Positions 21,129 through 32,221 are shown, numbered from the stretch's first letter. The stretch: 44,539 nucleotides of DNA from Mesostigma viride (GCA_009746045.1 RPFO01001775.1:50001-94539); one strand, 5' to 3'. Notes: a model not told the origin generated them from the sequence alone. Numbers and translations: made by a program.

Positions 21129-21821
21129 GTGGAAGGCGCCAGCCTCCATCTCATGACCTCACCATCTCTTGTCTCTCGCCTTAACCAGGTGGAGGTTAAG
21201 TGCGGCGTGCTCATGAAGAAGCTTGAAGCCATCACCGCCCACACCGAGGCCCTGGTCTCACAGGTCCCCAAGATAGCGGACCAGACGGCCACCATCGCAT
21301 CCCAGCCACCCCGGCAGGATGCTGGCGACCTCCCGCCGCTCTCATACGCGGACCTGCTGCGATCAGCGACCGCCTCCACCACTGACGCCATCGCCACCAA
21401 GCAGTCCAGGAGCTGGAGGACCACCGCCAGGCCCAGCAACGGAAGGTCACCGACCGCTTCCCTCCAGTGCCGCGTGGTGCTACTACGTCGCTTCCCCCAG
21501 AAGCCAGGTGAGACGGCAACCTCCCTTAATTGCTGACGAGCTCAAGAACCAGCTTCTTACCCTCATGGGCGTGGTAGGTGATGTAGAACTGCGAGAGTGC
21601 CACCGCCTTCGATCCCCACTCACGGGACAAGGCGGCCCCCCCACCAGTCCTGCTCACCTTCCCCTCCCCTGAGGATAAGTGCTCAGCGGTTCCTCTCTCG
21701 TCGCAAGAGGTTGCACGGCCTCACCTGGACACTGGACGACGACCTGACCCCCGCTCAGCAGCAGCAGCGACGCGACCTGTGGCCGGAATACCTCCGCCAT
21801 GCATAAGCAGGACCCCCGGAA
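21129..21821 (+). pseudogene. Retrotransposon ORF1 fragment, frameshifted
   Basis: A first frame gives a predicted coiled region (LMKKLEAITAHTEALVSQVP). After a frameshift near 21400, a second frame reads LEDHRQAQQRKVTDRFPPV; further along come DELKNQLLTLMGVVGDVEL and, in a third frame, RKRLHGLTWTLDDDLTPAQQ and LWPEYLR. The same order appears in the better ORF1 at 29251-29770. Known LINE ORF1 proteins combine a coiled coil, an RRM and a C-terminal domain that bind RNA. The copy is cut at a (TTAA)n tract. Confidence 0.78.
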
Positions 21822-21838
21822 TTAATTAATTAATTAAT
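21820..21838. repeat. (TTAA)n junction tract
   Basis: Separates the + strand ORF1 fragment from the - strand LINE 3' end. On the - strand it serves as the tail after the hairpin at 21842-21860. Confidence 0.8.
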
Positions 21839-21840
21839 AG

Positions 21841-22815
21841 ACACGTGACTGCGTCACGTGAGCATAAGTCCTCAGTGGGAGGGGAACATGGGATGGAATG
21901 TATGGTGTAAGCTATCTAGATAGGTCCTAGTTACAGGCCGTGTGGGCACCGCGGCCCGAATCGCTATAAATTAATGCCATACTTGGTCACACGCGGAGCC
22001 CCCACAGGCTTGGGGGTGCATGGTCTCCTTCATCACTACTTGCCATCTATCCTTGCGCACCATCTGCCTCCATATTACAGACAAACAGGAGGCTGCCCGG
22101 GTGTGAGCCCGTCACGTCTATAGTGTAGCACATGTCCATGCCGAGTCTATCACGAAAAGTCCACGGGTGGCGGCCGGGGGCATGCCAGGTGAGGGCATAT
22201 CGCCCACTGGCTGCCGGGGCGGGCTTGGTGCCAGCTAGTCTATATCTGATGTATCTACCTGATCTGTGCGGGCCAGGTGCCCGGCTAGGCCCAGGCGCCT
22301 GTGCCTAATAATGTGGGAAACATAGGGCAAATCAGCTTACAAATCCTCATTACTAATGTGCAAACCAAAGGGGATGTTACATGTAAGGGCCTTGCGCAGC
22401 ACTGATCTTGGTGACGGCGCCGTCAAGTCGTTGCGGCCAGCTCCTGCGTCAGTGTCCAGGTCTCGGCGCCGTAGGTCAGGATCGTCAGAATGACGACCTT
22501 GAAGAGGTCACGCTTGACGATCCGGGGTAGGGCGGGCCGGGGTTGCTCCACCAGCGGCGGTGGTCATGGAGGTGCGCCCACGCCATGCCGATCCGTGTCG
22601 TCATGTCGTCCTCGCAGCCAGGAAGCCAACTGCCGAGCAGCTTGAAGCGGCCTGAAGGAGGGTAGTTGACCTCGGTGCATGTCGTCTAAGAGGCGGAGTG
22701 TAGGTGGGGGCCCTGCCATGCCGAGGGCCAGGGCCTCCGTTTTGGGGCTGATTTCTAGCTAAACCAACCGCCGGAAGCCCAAGGTGTACTGGAGGGGCGG
22801 GGACCTGATGATCAA
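21841..22815 (-). mobile_element. LINE 3' part: RT C-terminal region and 3' UTR
   Basis: On the minus strand the segment 22740-22420 keeps SPKTEALALGMAG, KLLGSWLPGCEDDM, RIGMAW and YGAETWTLTQEL in broken frames. This is the region after the RT catalytic core, equivalent to KTEALAVGL...LPVLTYGAETWTLTADL in the copy at 25916-27430. About 560 bp of non-coding sequence follows, then a perfect 8-bp hairpin (CACGTGAC/GTCACGTG, 21842-21860) and the (TTAA)n tail. The copy is 5' truncated and dead. Confidence 0.75.
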
Positions 22816-22979
22816 CCACAATATATGTGGACGCCCCCAGCGGGCTAGAATAATAGCCCTAGCTTGTATCCATTGGTAGTCACTGCCGCTAACTAAGGCA
22901 GCCATGCTTAGAATGTTTAATTGCCTAGCTGTGCCAACATACCTACATGCAGTAGTCACGTGCCGCTAACGCACGGTAC

Positions 22980-23369
22980 ACAACCAGCCATAGCCTTATA
23001 GTCCACAGCCATGCTACGTCCTGGCTATGATCAGTTTACTAGCCGGCCATCCATAACCTTAGCTTAGTCCTTGCCAAGGACTAAGTAGTACAGCCATGCT
23101 ACGTCCTGGCTATGATCGATCAGATTACTCGCCCACGCTCCTTGTTATGCCATGCTCACATGGGTCTTATTGCACCCACAGATTGCCGGATCGTTAGCGT
23201 GTCCGTTTAGCTAGCGTGCCCGAATGCAGCTGTGGCATGCCTTATTAGGCATGAAGGAGACTGGGGGTCTCTGCCCTTTCTCCTGTTGTGCACACACAGG
23301 GATTAAAAGCACTTCGGTGCTCCGTGACTCCCCAACGGGAGCACGTGTTTAGTTAATTAATTAATTAAT
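22980..23369 (+). mobile_element. Short non-coding retroelement with LINE-type 3' hairpin and (TTAA)n tail
   Basis: Its last 47 bases match the 3' end of the LINE on the opposite strand at 25916-25967: the same 23-base stem-loop (23323-23345), then (TTAA)n at 23352-23369. A second hairpin with a TTCG loop (AGCAC/GTGCT, 23308-23321) lies just upstream. No coding sequence precedes it, so it is a severely truncated LINE or a SINE-like rider. A ~28-bp block, AGCCATGCTACGTCCTGGCT plus ATGATC, occurs twice, 84 bp apart. Confidence 0.6.
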
Positions 23370-23385
23370 GACCTCACCGCGGCCA

Positions 23386-24040
23386 GTGAGAGCCATGCCG
23401 GGGGGCAATCAAGGATTTTGTTCTCACTCAAACGCCTTGCCATGGGACTCGGAGGTCTCTGACGCCTGGCAGCTGGTCGAAGTGCTTGACGATGAGGTTG
23501 CCGCGGGCCGCGGCTGCGCCTGCCCGACTCAGCTCTCCGCATCGTCGCGGAGGTCAAGAGCCTGTTGCATTGAGCTGTGCAGCGATGGCGGAGGTGGTGG
23601 AGGTGGTAGTATAGTTCAGCAGCAATGTGGCATGGCGGCCCAGCTGTGGGTGGCCGGAGGTCAGCATCGCCGGCTGGGCCAGCGGGGGCTGGCCTGGCGG
23701 CAATGTCCTTCACTGCCCATGGGCGCGGTGAGGCCTGCGGTATTTTGCAGGTGCACTCGGATCATGGCCATGGTGTCAGTGCCCGCGAGCCGCTTGTCGA
23801 GAAGCTTAGCTGCAGTGGTGGACTGGTGGTGGTGGTGGTGGTGGTGGTGGTGCATGGTGGTGGTGGTGGTGGTGTACGTGGCGGTGGCGGCGGTGGACTG
23901 TGGAGGCGAGGAGGGCGGCAGTGGCGGTGGCGGTGCATGGTGAAGAGGAGGGGAAGCTTGGGAGCCAACGTGCCTCCCATGCCGCCACATCTGCATGCAG
24001 CGAGGGCCGGGGTCAAATGCTCGGCTTGAAGGCCTCCTCA
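23386..24040 (-). pseudogene. Diverged retrotransposon ORF1 fragment
   Basis: On the minus strand NLIVKHFDQLPGVRDL corresponds to SLNVIVKNLTMEEGEKPEKL of the ORF1 at 29251-29770, and the DNA CGCGGAGGTCAAG matches in both. Upstream the frame is broken and holds a (CCA)n/(CAC)n stretch (23820-23870). Assigned by local similarity only. Confidence 0.5.
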
Positions 24041-24329
24041 TTAAGGAGGCCCTCCTTAAACGGGCGCGAAAGGTGGTTTCAGTCGCAGTGGGGGGCCGGG
24101 CGGGTGGAGGGAAAGCCCCAGACGTTGACCATTGTCGGTGCGCCTGAGGAGGGATCGAGCAGAGCCTGGCAATGTGCTGAACTAGGCGGGGCCGGGCGAG
24201 TGAAGCGGCCGGTGCAGGAAGTCAGCAGTGAGGTGGGCCAAAACGAGCAGACGCTTGGCAGATGGAGGCGGTTCAGCCGGTGGTGGAGATGCTTGCACAT
24301 GCAGTGCGAGAAGCGAGCCGTACTTGAAT

Positions 24330-24720
24330 CCCGAAAAACACGTCATCCATGCCGAATTGTTCCTGTGTTAATTGTTTCCAATATAGCCGAGGTTGCCTCC
24401 TTGATAGCCGAGGGAGTTATATAGTCAATGACGACCTCTTGCCAGCGCGGTTCTTCAGGACGCGCGGTCCTTCCGGCCGACTGCGTTTGGGCTCAAGCAG
24501 GCGAGGCCGCAGCTGCCAGGAGGATCGAGCCGGCGCCGGAGCCGACCACTATAAAGGCTTGATGAGTGGCACTGCTGCGTTCTGGGCGGGGAGGCGCACG
24601 CGTAGCCACAGATCATCTACATGCAGCTTCACTGCGCTCAGCGCAGCCGCCAGGCCCTGTGCTGCATTGAGATGCGTTTGCTCGCGGCCTATTACATTAA
24701 ACTTCATGAGATGACAAGTC
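24330..24720 (-). repeat. Dispersed repeat R, copy 1
   Basis: Matches 31770-32060 over ~280 bp with indels (shared blocks CGACTGCGTTTGGGCTCA, AGGCTTGAT.AGTGGC, TGCGTTTGCTCGC). On the minus strand both give EPKRSRPE and PLIKP peptides, so R may be the upstream part of ORF1. Strand assignment is inferred. Confidence 0.5.
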
Positions 24721-25554
24721 CGTTGGGAGATCATCATGTAGCACGTTCTCCAACATTGGACTGATGGGGGTGCATGGGAATGGGAGCGAAGCTGCGCGAA
24801 AAGCCGAAACCTAACTACTGTACATAGCTCTAATCTATTTAAAGCCCAAAATCCTAACTATAACTAACGTACTTATACGCACTAAAGCGCCCCTTCCTCC
24901 TGGGGGGGGGCGGGCTTGCTCACGGCGGGGGCTTGCGTGTGGGCCTGGACGACGGTCTGCCATCTCTTCTTGTCCTGCATGGCAGTCAAATTAAGCTAGA
25001 GAGATGTCCAAGGAAATTCGGTCTTCAAACTGAGCCGGGACCATAAGGTCGCCCAGCAACTGATCTGTGTTAATTACTAGTCAGTATTGCTGGTCTACCA
25101 ACCCTCCTGGTTTTAATTGTCCTTATTGGGCCTGAGGCCTGCATGTCGATCAGGATACGCCGCCTTGGCTCGCCCGTCGAGCCGCTGTACATGGGCCGCG
25201 GCCAGTGAGGTCAAGGCCGGCAGTACGTGTCCACCTGCATGACTGATTCGGGCCGAAGATGTCTTACAAAAAATGCTATTCTTCGCTGCCTAGTCTCGTC
25301 CGATATGCGCTGGGGCATTAACCCTTACACAATGACTCGAGTGAGCGGCCGGTGCGTGGAAAACCCTACGTTCAGAACCTGCCGAAGCATCCTGCATGGT
25401 TATATACCGGCATGCCGTTCAGCCTCGTGGTCAACTGGCACATGGTTCGGCATGAGCGCCGGCCATGCAGGCCGGCTCGGCCCCGTACGAACGTGAGCTG
25501 CCACCGTGAGGACCAAGACTTTGAAGAGCACGCGCTTGCGGTCCTCGTCTAGGT
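24721..25554. other. Unassigned sequence between repeat copies
   Basis: No supported gene. It includes a G run (24902-24910) and short open frames without family motifs. Probably older retroelement debris, as both sides are. Confidence 0.4.
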
Positions 25555-25740
25555 CCTTCGAATTTGCTCGCCATAATAATGTGTGAATAGCTTCGATCGG
25601 GAAAGTATACTGGCGTGTGCGTCTAATGGAAAGACGAAGCGATTGTGATATATCACAACACTAAGTTGCGGCAAAACAATTGGAGCCCAAACACGTCAAA
25701 GTTCTGGGCGCCGCCGTCAGCCATGCGGTCTAGACTCATC
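25555..25740 (-). repeat. Dispersed repeat R, copy 2 (other half)
   Basis: Shares TTTGCTCGCC, GATTGTGATA, GCGGCAAA and GGGCGCCGCC in order with 32055-32200, so it covers the half of R that copy 1 lacks. Confidence 0.5.
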
Positions 25741-25915
25741 TCGTGGCTTGTGACAAATCATTCAATTGAAACGTAGGCTCATGCATGTAAATGACGCCTC
25801 GCGCCCGCCTCACGCATTCCGCATCACGTTGACCGAGATCGACTGAGCACTCTACTTCGGTTGACCCTGAGGCTGTATCTATATAAGGCTCTGTACTCTG
25901 TAGGGCTCTATAGTC

Positions 25916-27430
25916 TATTAATTAATTAATTAATTAATTAGACTCGTGCTCCCGTTGGGGAGTCACGGAGCATTATAACCCCGATGGATGGATGGATGGG
26001 TGCAAACATTCCTACCGGTCTAATCTATCTACATTGGCTACATACTACATCTATCTAACAGCATTCTAACTACAACATCTATCGAGGCAGCCGCACGCTG
26101 CCCTAGGGGAGCTATCTGGCGTGCCTCCCGTGGGATTGCACACGCGGGCGCTTCCCCACTGGGGGGGGCTCGTTGTCCTCTATGACCTGGGCCCATGCAC
26201 TTGGCCTTGTCCATCATCTTCTTCCAAATCACGGAGAGGCCTAGGCCCCCCATGTCCTCTACTAGCTGTTCTTTGAAGGTGCGGGCCTTGCGGCGTCTAA
26301 CATCACTGGGCCCAGCCCACGTCAGGAGGTGCCGGCCAGGCTGGGCTGGTCGCAGTCCTGCGGGGGGGCCACGTGAGGTGTCTACCTGGTTGGTGCGAGC
26401 TAGGTGTCCTACTAGCTGCAGGCGTCGTTGCTTAATGGTGCTGGTGATATATGGCATGCCCTGGTACAGGTCCTCATTGCGGACATGAGCAGCATATCCT
26501 ACTCTGAAAATGGAACGCAGCATGCTGGTGACCGCGCCGTCCAGCTTGCGGGCCAGGTCGGCCGTGAGGGTCCACGTCTCGGCTCCATACGTGAGAACAG
26601 GAAGCACGAGGACCTTGAACAGGTCCTGTTTCTCGATCTTGCCCAGGGGCTTGCGCCACAGGGCCCGGTACTGGCGTAAAGCGTGCCAGGCGAGGGAGAT
26701 GCGATGGTCCACATCAACCTCGCAGCTGGGGAGCAGGCTGCCCAGCAGCTTAACGCGGTCCCGATACAGGACTCGAGAGCCGTCTAGGAGATAGAGGGGC
26801 GGCGGTGAGTTGCATGGTGAGCCCAACCGCCAGGGCCTCTGTCTTCTTGCTGACCTACAGCCCCACTGCACGGGCCTCGAGAGCCAGGCAGTCAAGCCAC
26901 GTCTGCACGTGCTCAGTGTCCTCGAAGAGGGTGGTGTCGTCTGCGTAGATGATGTCTGCCAGCCGAATCTCCGTGTCCGCACCGCCATGCCAGAATTTGT
27001 TAGCAACCTGCACTCCTGGTTCCCTGCCCACGATGCGGGCAAATCGCTTGCGCGCCTGAACCATTACGTATTCGACAACAATAATGAACAGGTAGGGCGA
27101 CAGCACGCAGCCCTGCCACACCCCCTTCTGTAAAGGGCATGGGGGCGTGGTCCCGTATGAAGTGCGCACCGAAGTGGTGGACCCTTCATACAGGTTGCGG
27201 ATGACCGCAATCAGGGGGCGGGGGATCCGGAACAACTCGAGGATGTCCCAAAGCGCAGGCCAGAAAACCGAATCGAAGGCTTTGATGAAGTCCACCAGCA
27301 CAAGGTGCAAAGGGGACTCACCAGGCTGAAGGCGTTGCAGTTCCTCCACCAGGCGGCGAGTAGCGAAGAGCGCCTGTACTGTGTTGCGACCTGAACGGAA
27401 GCCGTGCTGAGCTATAGTCTATACTGCATG
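25916..27430 (-). mobile_element. LINE-type non-LTR retrotransposon, 5'-truncated, RT core to 3' tail
   Basis: The best RT copy in the window. On the minus strand 27412-26855 carries QHGFRSGRNTVQAL, motif A (LVDFIKAFDSVFW), motif B (QKGVWQGCVLSPYLFII) and the catalytic YADDTT. A frameshift near 26855-27042 leads into 27042-26038, with KLLGSLLPSCEVDVDHRISL, LPVLTYGAETWTLTADLAR and a C-terminal part ending RCSM before a stop at 26038. A ~90-bp 3' UTR follows with a short (CCAT)4 run, the stem-loop 25967-25945 and a (TTAA)n tail. The TYGAETWTL region is common in RTE/L1-like LINEs; I do not assign a clade. The element should copy its RNA by target-primed reverse transcription, but this copy is truncated and frameshifted. 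Confidence 0.88.
25945..25967 (-). promoter_or_regulatory. 3'-terminal stem-loop of the LINE
   Basis: In RNA sense: a 4-bp stem CGTG/CACG, one bulged A on the 5' side, a 5-bp stem CTCCC/GGGAG and a CAAC loop, five bases before the (TTAA)n tail. Identical in sequence to 23323-23345. Confidence 0.7.
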
Positions 27431-27744
27431 CTCTATTTACATAGGAGGCCCTCCGGCCTAATAGGAGGGGTAAATTATTAATTACTGATATTTATCAATA
27501 GGAGGCATGCAGGCCGGCCCTGAACTGCTTGCCCGGTTGCGGCCATGGACTGGTGAGGACTGAGGCGTGCCTTCCCCACGTGGGGCGCCCTGGTACGTAC
27601 CAGGCCAGGCGTACCTACTATAAGATGTGGCAGTGCATCCATGGGCACGTCCCCGCAGGCCGCACTGAGGCGGTGCATGTATAACGGCCACCCATGCACA
27701 TGGCACTATAGCTATGTGCTGCACATATATGTTCTGACATTCCT

Positions 27745-28330
27745 GATCGATCGCGACCTATCACCTAGACGGGCCGCCGGCGCCCGGCACCGAGACGTGG
27801 ACGCTGATGCAGGAGCTAGCTGGAGAAACGGATCGACTCGACGGCAATTAACGTCACCAAGATGCTGTGCAAGGCACTTAATATCCTTTGGTTTGCACAT
27901 CAGCAATAAGGATTTGTACGCTGATTTATCATATGTTTCCCACATTGATCATATATGTACGTTTTCCCGACTGCGAGGACAACATGCATGACGACCCGGA
28001 TTAGGATTGGTATGGCCTCAGTGGGCACCGAGCTTCACGAGCACTGTCGCTGGTGGAGCAACCCGGCCGCGTCCCCGCCCTGCCCCGGACTGTCAAATGC
28101 GATCGACCTCTTCAAGGTCGCGTCATCTTGTCGATCCTGACCTATGGAGCCGAGGCGTGGACGCTGACGCAGGAGCTGGAGCAGCAACTCGACGGCACCA
28201 TCACCAAGATGGCCGCTGGGTTACCGGTGCGCTCAATATTCCATTTAGCATGCAGCTGCACATTCGCCATGAGGATTTGTATGCTGATTTACCATATGCT
28301 TCCCATATTATTATTAGGCACAGGCGCCTG
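27745..28330 (+). pseudogene. Two tandem fragments of the LINE RT C-terminal region
   Basis: 27795-27960 and 27965-28320 both contain the TWTLxQEL region (ACGTGGACGCTGATGCAGGA; GCGTGGACGCTGACGCAGGA), each followed by an ATTTGTA(C/T)GCTGATTTA block. The second is longer and includes CEDNM, LSILTYGAEAWTLTQELEQQ and LDGTITKM, matching the copy at 22420-22740. Frames are broken in both. Confidence 0.72.
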
Positions 28331-28814
28331 GGGCCTGAGCCGGGCACCTCGCACGCACAGATCAGGTAGACACGATGGATAGCCTCTTTGTGCAACAGGC
28401 ATGCACCAAGCCCGCCCAACCTGGGCGTTTTGTTCTGACAGAACATGGCGTGCCCCGGGCCGAGCGCGGCCGGGGCGCTGACCGTGGACTTTCCGGGATA
28501 GGCTAGGCATGGATATATGTGTTACCCACTCCACATCGCAATGGGCTCACGCCAGGCCAGGGCGCAGCCCGCCTGGCATGTCTGTCATCGATCTGGAGGC
28601 AGATGCATGGTCCGCGAGGATAGGTGGGCGGTGGCAGCCTGGTAGTCATGGAGGAGACCACCCCCAAGTCAAAGGGGGCTCCGCGTGTGACCAAGTATGA
28701 TTCGGGACGTCAGGGGCCCACAACCCCGCAACTGCGTCCTAGATGGCTAGCTCCCTCCATCCCATCCCATCCTGCATGCATCCCAAACCATCCCACTCGA
28801 CTGTTCTGAGGACT

Positions 28815-29795
28815 AATTAATCAATTAATTAATTAGGAACATAACTCCGTTGGGAGTATATGTAGCACATCTATAGCCCAGAGAAGGGGCATATGGCCTA
28901 TCATACATTCTAAGCTACTTCCTGCAAGGGTGGGAATGTAAAGGACCCTTGCTCTAGGTGCACCAGGGCACTTGCATCCCCATGATCTTCAAGCTATGCC
29001 CAGCGAAGGGGGAGCCTGTCATATGTGGGGGAAGATCAGCATAGCTATACAAAAAGCTAGGGCATGGCGTCTCAGCAGAGAGTTACTCCCTGCATGGGCA
29101 CAACATAACTAAATAAAACTAGGCATCATCTGCATGGAGTGTGGCTCATCATAGGCACACATGTACATGATTAAATAAAGCGCGTGGCTTAGCTAGGATA
29201 GTGCCTCTAGGAGGCGTACATGTACATGGCCACGGTCTATCTATTCTACACTACGACTGCGGTATTCCCCTAAGCTGGGGCGTCTGGAGTCGCTGGGGCC
29301 GCGGGGGGGGGGTCGCCTGCCAGGGCTTGTGGCCGACGTAGATGGCCGCCCCCTTCCAGTACACCGGCTGCCCCGCCTTGGTCTGCCGGAGCTGGAGGTA
29401 GGTCGGCCATAGCTCCCGTCGCCGTTGTTGCTGCGCCAGGGTCAAGTCGTCATCAAGGGTGAAGAGAGTCTTCTCGAGCCGCTTGCGGCGTCTGAGAAAA
29501 GAAATCTTGTCTGCCGGGGTCTTAAAGGTGAGAAGGAGCGGGGGCGGCCCTGCCTTACCCCGCGCGCGGGGAAGGCGGTGGGCGACCAGCTCGATCTCAC
29601 CGTTAAGGCCCATGCGACCAAGGATTTCTCTCTCAAACGCACGCATAAGCTTCTCGGGTTTCTCACCTTCCTCCATGGTGAGGTTCTTGACAATGACGTT
29701 GAGGCTGCGCTTGGCGAGCTCGGCCTCCTCGCGGAGGTCAAGCGTCTGCGTCTGCGTCTGCGTCTGAGGACTAATAATGCTCCGACGTAATGCTG
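28815..29795 (-). mobile_element. ORF1-only retroelement (ORF1 + 3' UTR, no ORF2)
   Basis: Minus strand, 5' to 3': a truncated start (GACGCA repeats), ORF1 to the stop at 29251, ~390 bp of 3' UTR, the stem-loop (28862-28840) and an AATT-rich tail. No RT or endonuclease lies between ORF1 and the shared 3' UTR. The same UTR occurs in three other copies, so this is a family structure, not a one-off deletion. Confidence 0.75.
29251..29770 (-). CDS. Retrotransposon ORF1 protein (RRM-like), 5' truncated
   Basis: The frame runs from the repeat-derived QTQTQTQT through LREEAELAKRSLNVIVKNL, EKPEKLMRAFEREILGRMGL, ELVAHRLPRARGKAGPPPLL, ISFLRRRKRLEKTLFTLDDD, RRRELWPTYLQLRQTKAGQP and VYWKGAAIYVGHKPW to a stop at 29251. 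An N-terminal helix, an RRM-like fold (first strand SLNVIVKNL, later PPPLLLTF) and a basic C-terminal domain are typical of L1-type ORF1p (Transposase_22 family), which coats the element's RNA. It is open over ~170 codons but lacks its start and N-terminal coiled coil. If full-length copies exist they would encode an RNA chaperone; here it is probably a remnant. Confidence 0.78.
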
Positions 29796-29796
29796 T

Positions 29797-29885
29797 TACG
29801 TGCTCAATTAATTAAATGAATAAAACGTGCTCAATTAATTAATGGCCTCTCAGCAGAGAGTGGCTAGAGCTCTGCATGGGCAAAG
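29797..29885. repeat. Short element scrap between two (TTAA)n tracts
   Basis: Contains ACGTGCTCAATTAATTAA twice (29808-29825, 29838-29845 partly) and a 45-bp piece of the ORF1-only UTR (CTCAGCAGAGAGTGG to CTGCATGGGC). Confidence 0.55.
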
Positions 29886-30480
29886 CATTAATTAATTAAT
29901 TAATTATCAACATCACTCCGTTGGGAGTCAATGTAGCACATATCCCTGAGAAGGGGCATATGGCTTTTAATACATCCTAGGCTACTTCATTCAAGGGTGG
30001 GAATGTAAGCTACCCGTGCTCTAGGTGCATGCACCAGGGCACCCGCACCACCATGCTGTCTCAGGTTCAACCCGCCTAAGGGGGGGATCCTGGCACGGGG
30101 GAGGAAGATCATCATGGCTATACAAGAGCTAGGACATGGCTTCTCGACAGAGAGCATCTCTCTGCATGGCATAGCATGGCTAAATTCTTAATGCAACATC
30201 CATGGGGGTCCCATTATAGGCATGGCTTGGCTAAGTTCTGAAGGCAACATCCATGGGGGCCATTATGGGCGCACATGCGCGTGGGCCACATGCTATAGGC
30301 TAAGCCTTACTAATCTACACTACTGGTATATATATTCCTAGTCTGAGGTGGCAGGAGGGGGCAAAGCATGGCTAACTTCTTGAACGCTAATACATCGTCT
30401 GGTGGGGATCCCATCATAGGCATACATACACATGGGCCGCGTGGGCCACGTTAGCTAAGCCTTACTATGCTACACTACGG
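29886..30480 (-). mobile_element. ORF1-only family 3' UTR (copy 3)
   Basis: Stem-loop at 29911-29933 (upper stem ACTCC/GGAGT, lower stem with one G-U pair) next to (TTAA)n 29887-29906. The rest matches the UTRs at 28862-29250 and 34461-34900. The block from TTAGCTAAGCCTTACT (30450) to CTACACTACGG repeats part of the UTR end at 30300-30325, so the copy is internally duplicated. Confidence 0.7.
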
Positions 30481-30524
30481 CCCATTCTTGGTAGATATAG
30501 ATCGAATAGGATTGTTTTGTCGGG

Positions 30525-30564
30525 ATAGCATGTAGATAACTTAGACCGGTAGGATTGCGTATAC
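30525..30564 (+). mobile_element. LINE 3' UTR end in + orientation
   Basis: ATGTAGATAACTTAGACCGG and the next ~20 bases match the minus-strand LINE UTR at 25998-26042 (ATGTAGATAGATTAGACCGG), up to the point where the CCAT run starts. Here that run is greatly expanded. Confidence 0.72.
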
Positions 30565-31567
30565 CCATCCATCCATCCATCCATCCATCCATCCATCCAT
30601 CCATCCATCCATCCATCCGATCCATCCATCCATCCATCCATCCATCCATCCATCCATCCATCCATCCATCCATCCATCCATCCATCCATCCATCCATCCA
30701 TCCATCCATCCATCCATCCATCCATCCATCCATCCATCCATCCATCCATCCATCCATCCATCCATCCATCCATCCATCCATCCATCCATCCATCCATCCA
30801 TCCATCCATCCATCCATCCATCCATCCATCCATCCATCCATCCATCCATCCATCCATCCATCCATCCATCCATCCATCCATCCATCCATCCATCCATCCA
30901 TCCATCCATCCATCCATCCATCCATCCATCCATCCATCCATCCATCCATCCATCCATCCATCCATCCATCCATCCATCCATCCATCCATCCATCCATCCA
31001 TCCATCCATCCATCCATCCATCCATCCATCCATCCATCCATCCATCCATCCATCCATCCATCCATCCATCCATCCATCCATCCATCCATCCATCCATCCA
31101 TCCATCCATCCATCCATCCATCCATCCATCCATCCATCCATCCATCCATCCATCCATCCATCCAGATCCATCCATCCATCCATCCATCCATCCATCCATC
31201 CATCCATCCATCCATCCATCCATCCATCCATCCATCCATCCATCCATCCATCCATCCATCCATCCATCCATCCATCCATCCATCCATCCATCCATCCATC
31301 CATCCATCCATCCATCCATCCATCCATCCATCCATCCATCCATCCATCCAGATCCATCCATCCATCCATCCATCCATCCATCCATCCATCCATCCATCCA
31401 TCCATCCATCCATCCATCCATCCATCCATCCATCCATCCATCCATCCATCCATCCATCCATCCATCCGGCCATCCATCCATCCATCCATCCATCCATCCA
31501 TCCATCCATCCATCCATCCATCCATCCATCCATCCATCCATCCATCCATCCATCCATCCATCCATCC
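30565..31567. repeat. (CCAT)n tetranucleotide array, ~1 kb
   Basis: About 250 CCAT/ATGG units with four small interruptions (GATCC at 30619, AGATCC near 31164 and 31350, GGCC near 31468). All reading frames stay open on both strands because the 12-bp super-unit contains no stop; the IHPS and MDGW peptides are artefacts. Confidence 0.97.
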
Positions 31568-31660
31568 GGAATACCTCCGCCACAAGCAGGATCGACCCCC
31601 AGATCGAAGGAGAGTCGAGGCTGGTTGTCGACAGTGAAGTCAACCACGAAAGGCGGGATT
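31568..31660 (+). pseudogene. ORF1 fragment attached to the CCAT array
   Basis: CCGGAATACCTCCGCCACAA repeats the ORF1 segment at 21783-21802 (PEYLRHKQD) and runs to a (TTAA)n remnant at 31661-31674. Confidence 0.6.
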
Positions 31661-31764
31661 TATTAATTAATTATTTAGTAGTATTTAATTTAGACACGCG
31701 GAAGGCGGGATGCCGGTTGACAAATGGCCGCAGGTCTGGCGGAAGAGGTGCGTGCACAGTTCAA

Positions 31765-32205
31765 TAAGTGAGGCGTGCGTTCCATGCAAGAAACACATCG
31801 TTCATGAAGGCTGACGGTTTTCGGTTCTGGTAGCCGGAGGAGTTGATGTCAAAGGCGATCTCGTCCCAGCGAGGCTCTTCAGGGCGACTGCGTTTGGGCT
31901 CAGGCGATGTCGATACATAGCGAGGCCGCAGGAGGAGCCGAGTATACCACGAAGGCTTGATTAGTGGCCCACCGCTGCCTTCTGGGCCGGGAGGCGTAGC
32001 CGCAGACGTAGCTTTTCAGGGCTCAGCGCAGCCGCCAGACTGCCCAGGGTGCGTCGTGGTGCGTTTGCTCGCCGTAATATTGTGTAATTGCTACGGGAAA
32101 ATCTATCAGTGCGTGCGTTTAGAAAGATGAATAGATTGTGATAGTCGCGGCAAAGTTTGGTGCATAAACTTGAAAGTTATGGGCGCCGCCAGCAGCCATG
32201 GCTAT
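31765..32205 (-). repeat. Dispersed repeat R, most complete copy
   Basis: Joins the halves seen separately at 24330-24720 and 25555-25740. It abuts the start of the + strand LINE ORF2 piece through a C-rich stretch (32218-32308). Confidence 0.55.
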
Positions 32206-32221
32206 GCATTAACCCCAATCG

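Noticed and set aside
30465-31647. Long open frames (360-392 codons) of MDGW or IHPS repeats
   Set aside because: They follow from a stop-free 12-bp super-unit of (CCAT)n and are open in several frames on both strands; not genes.
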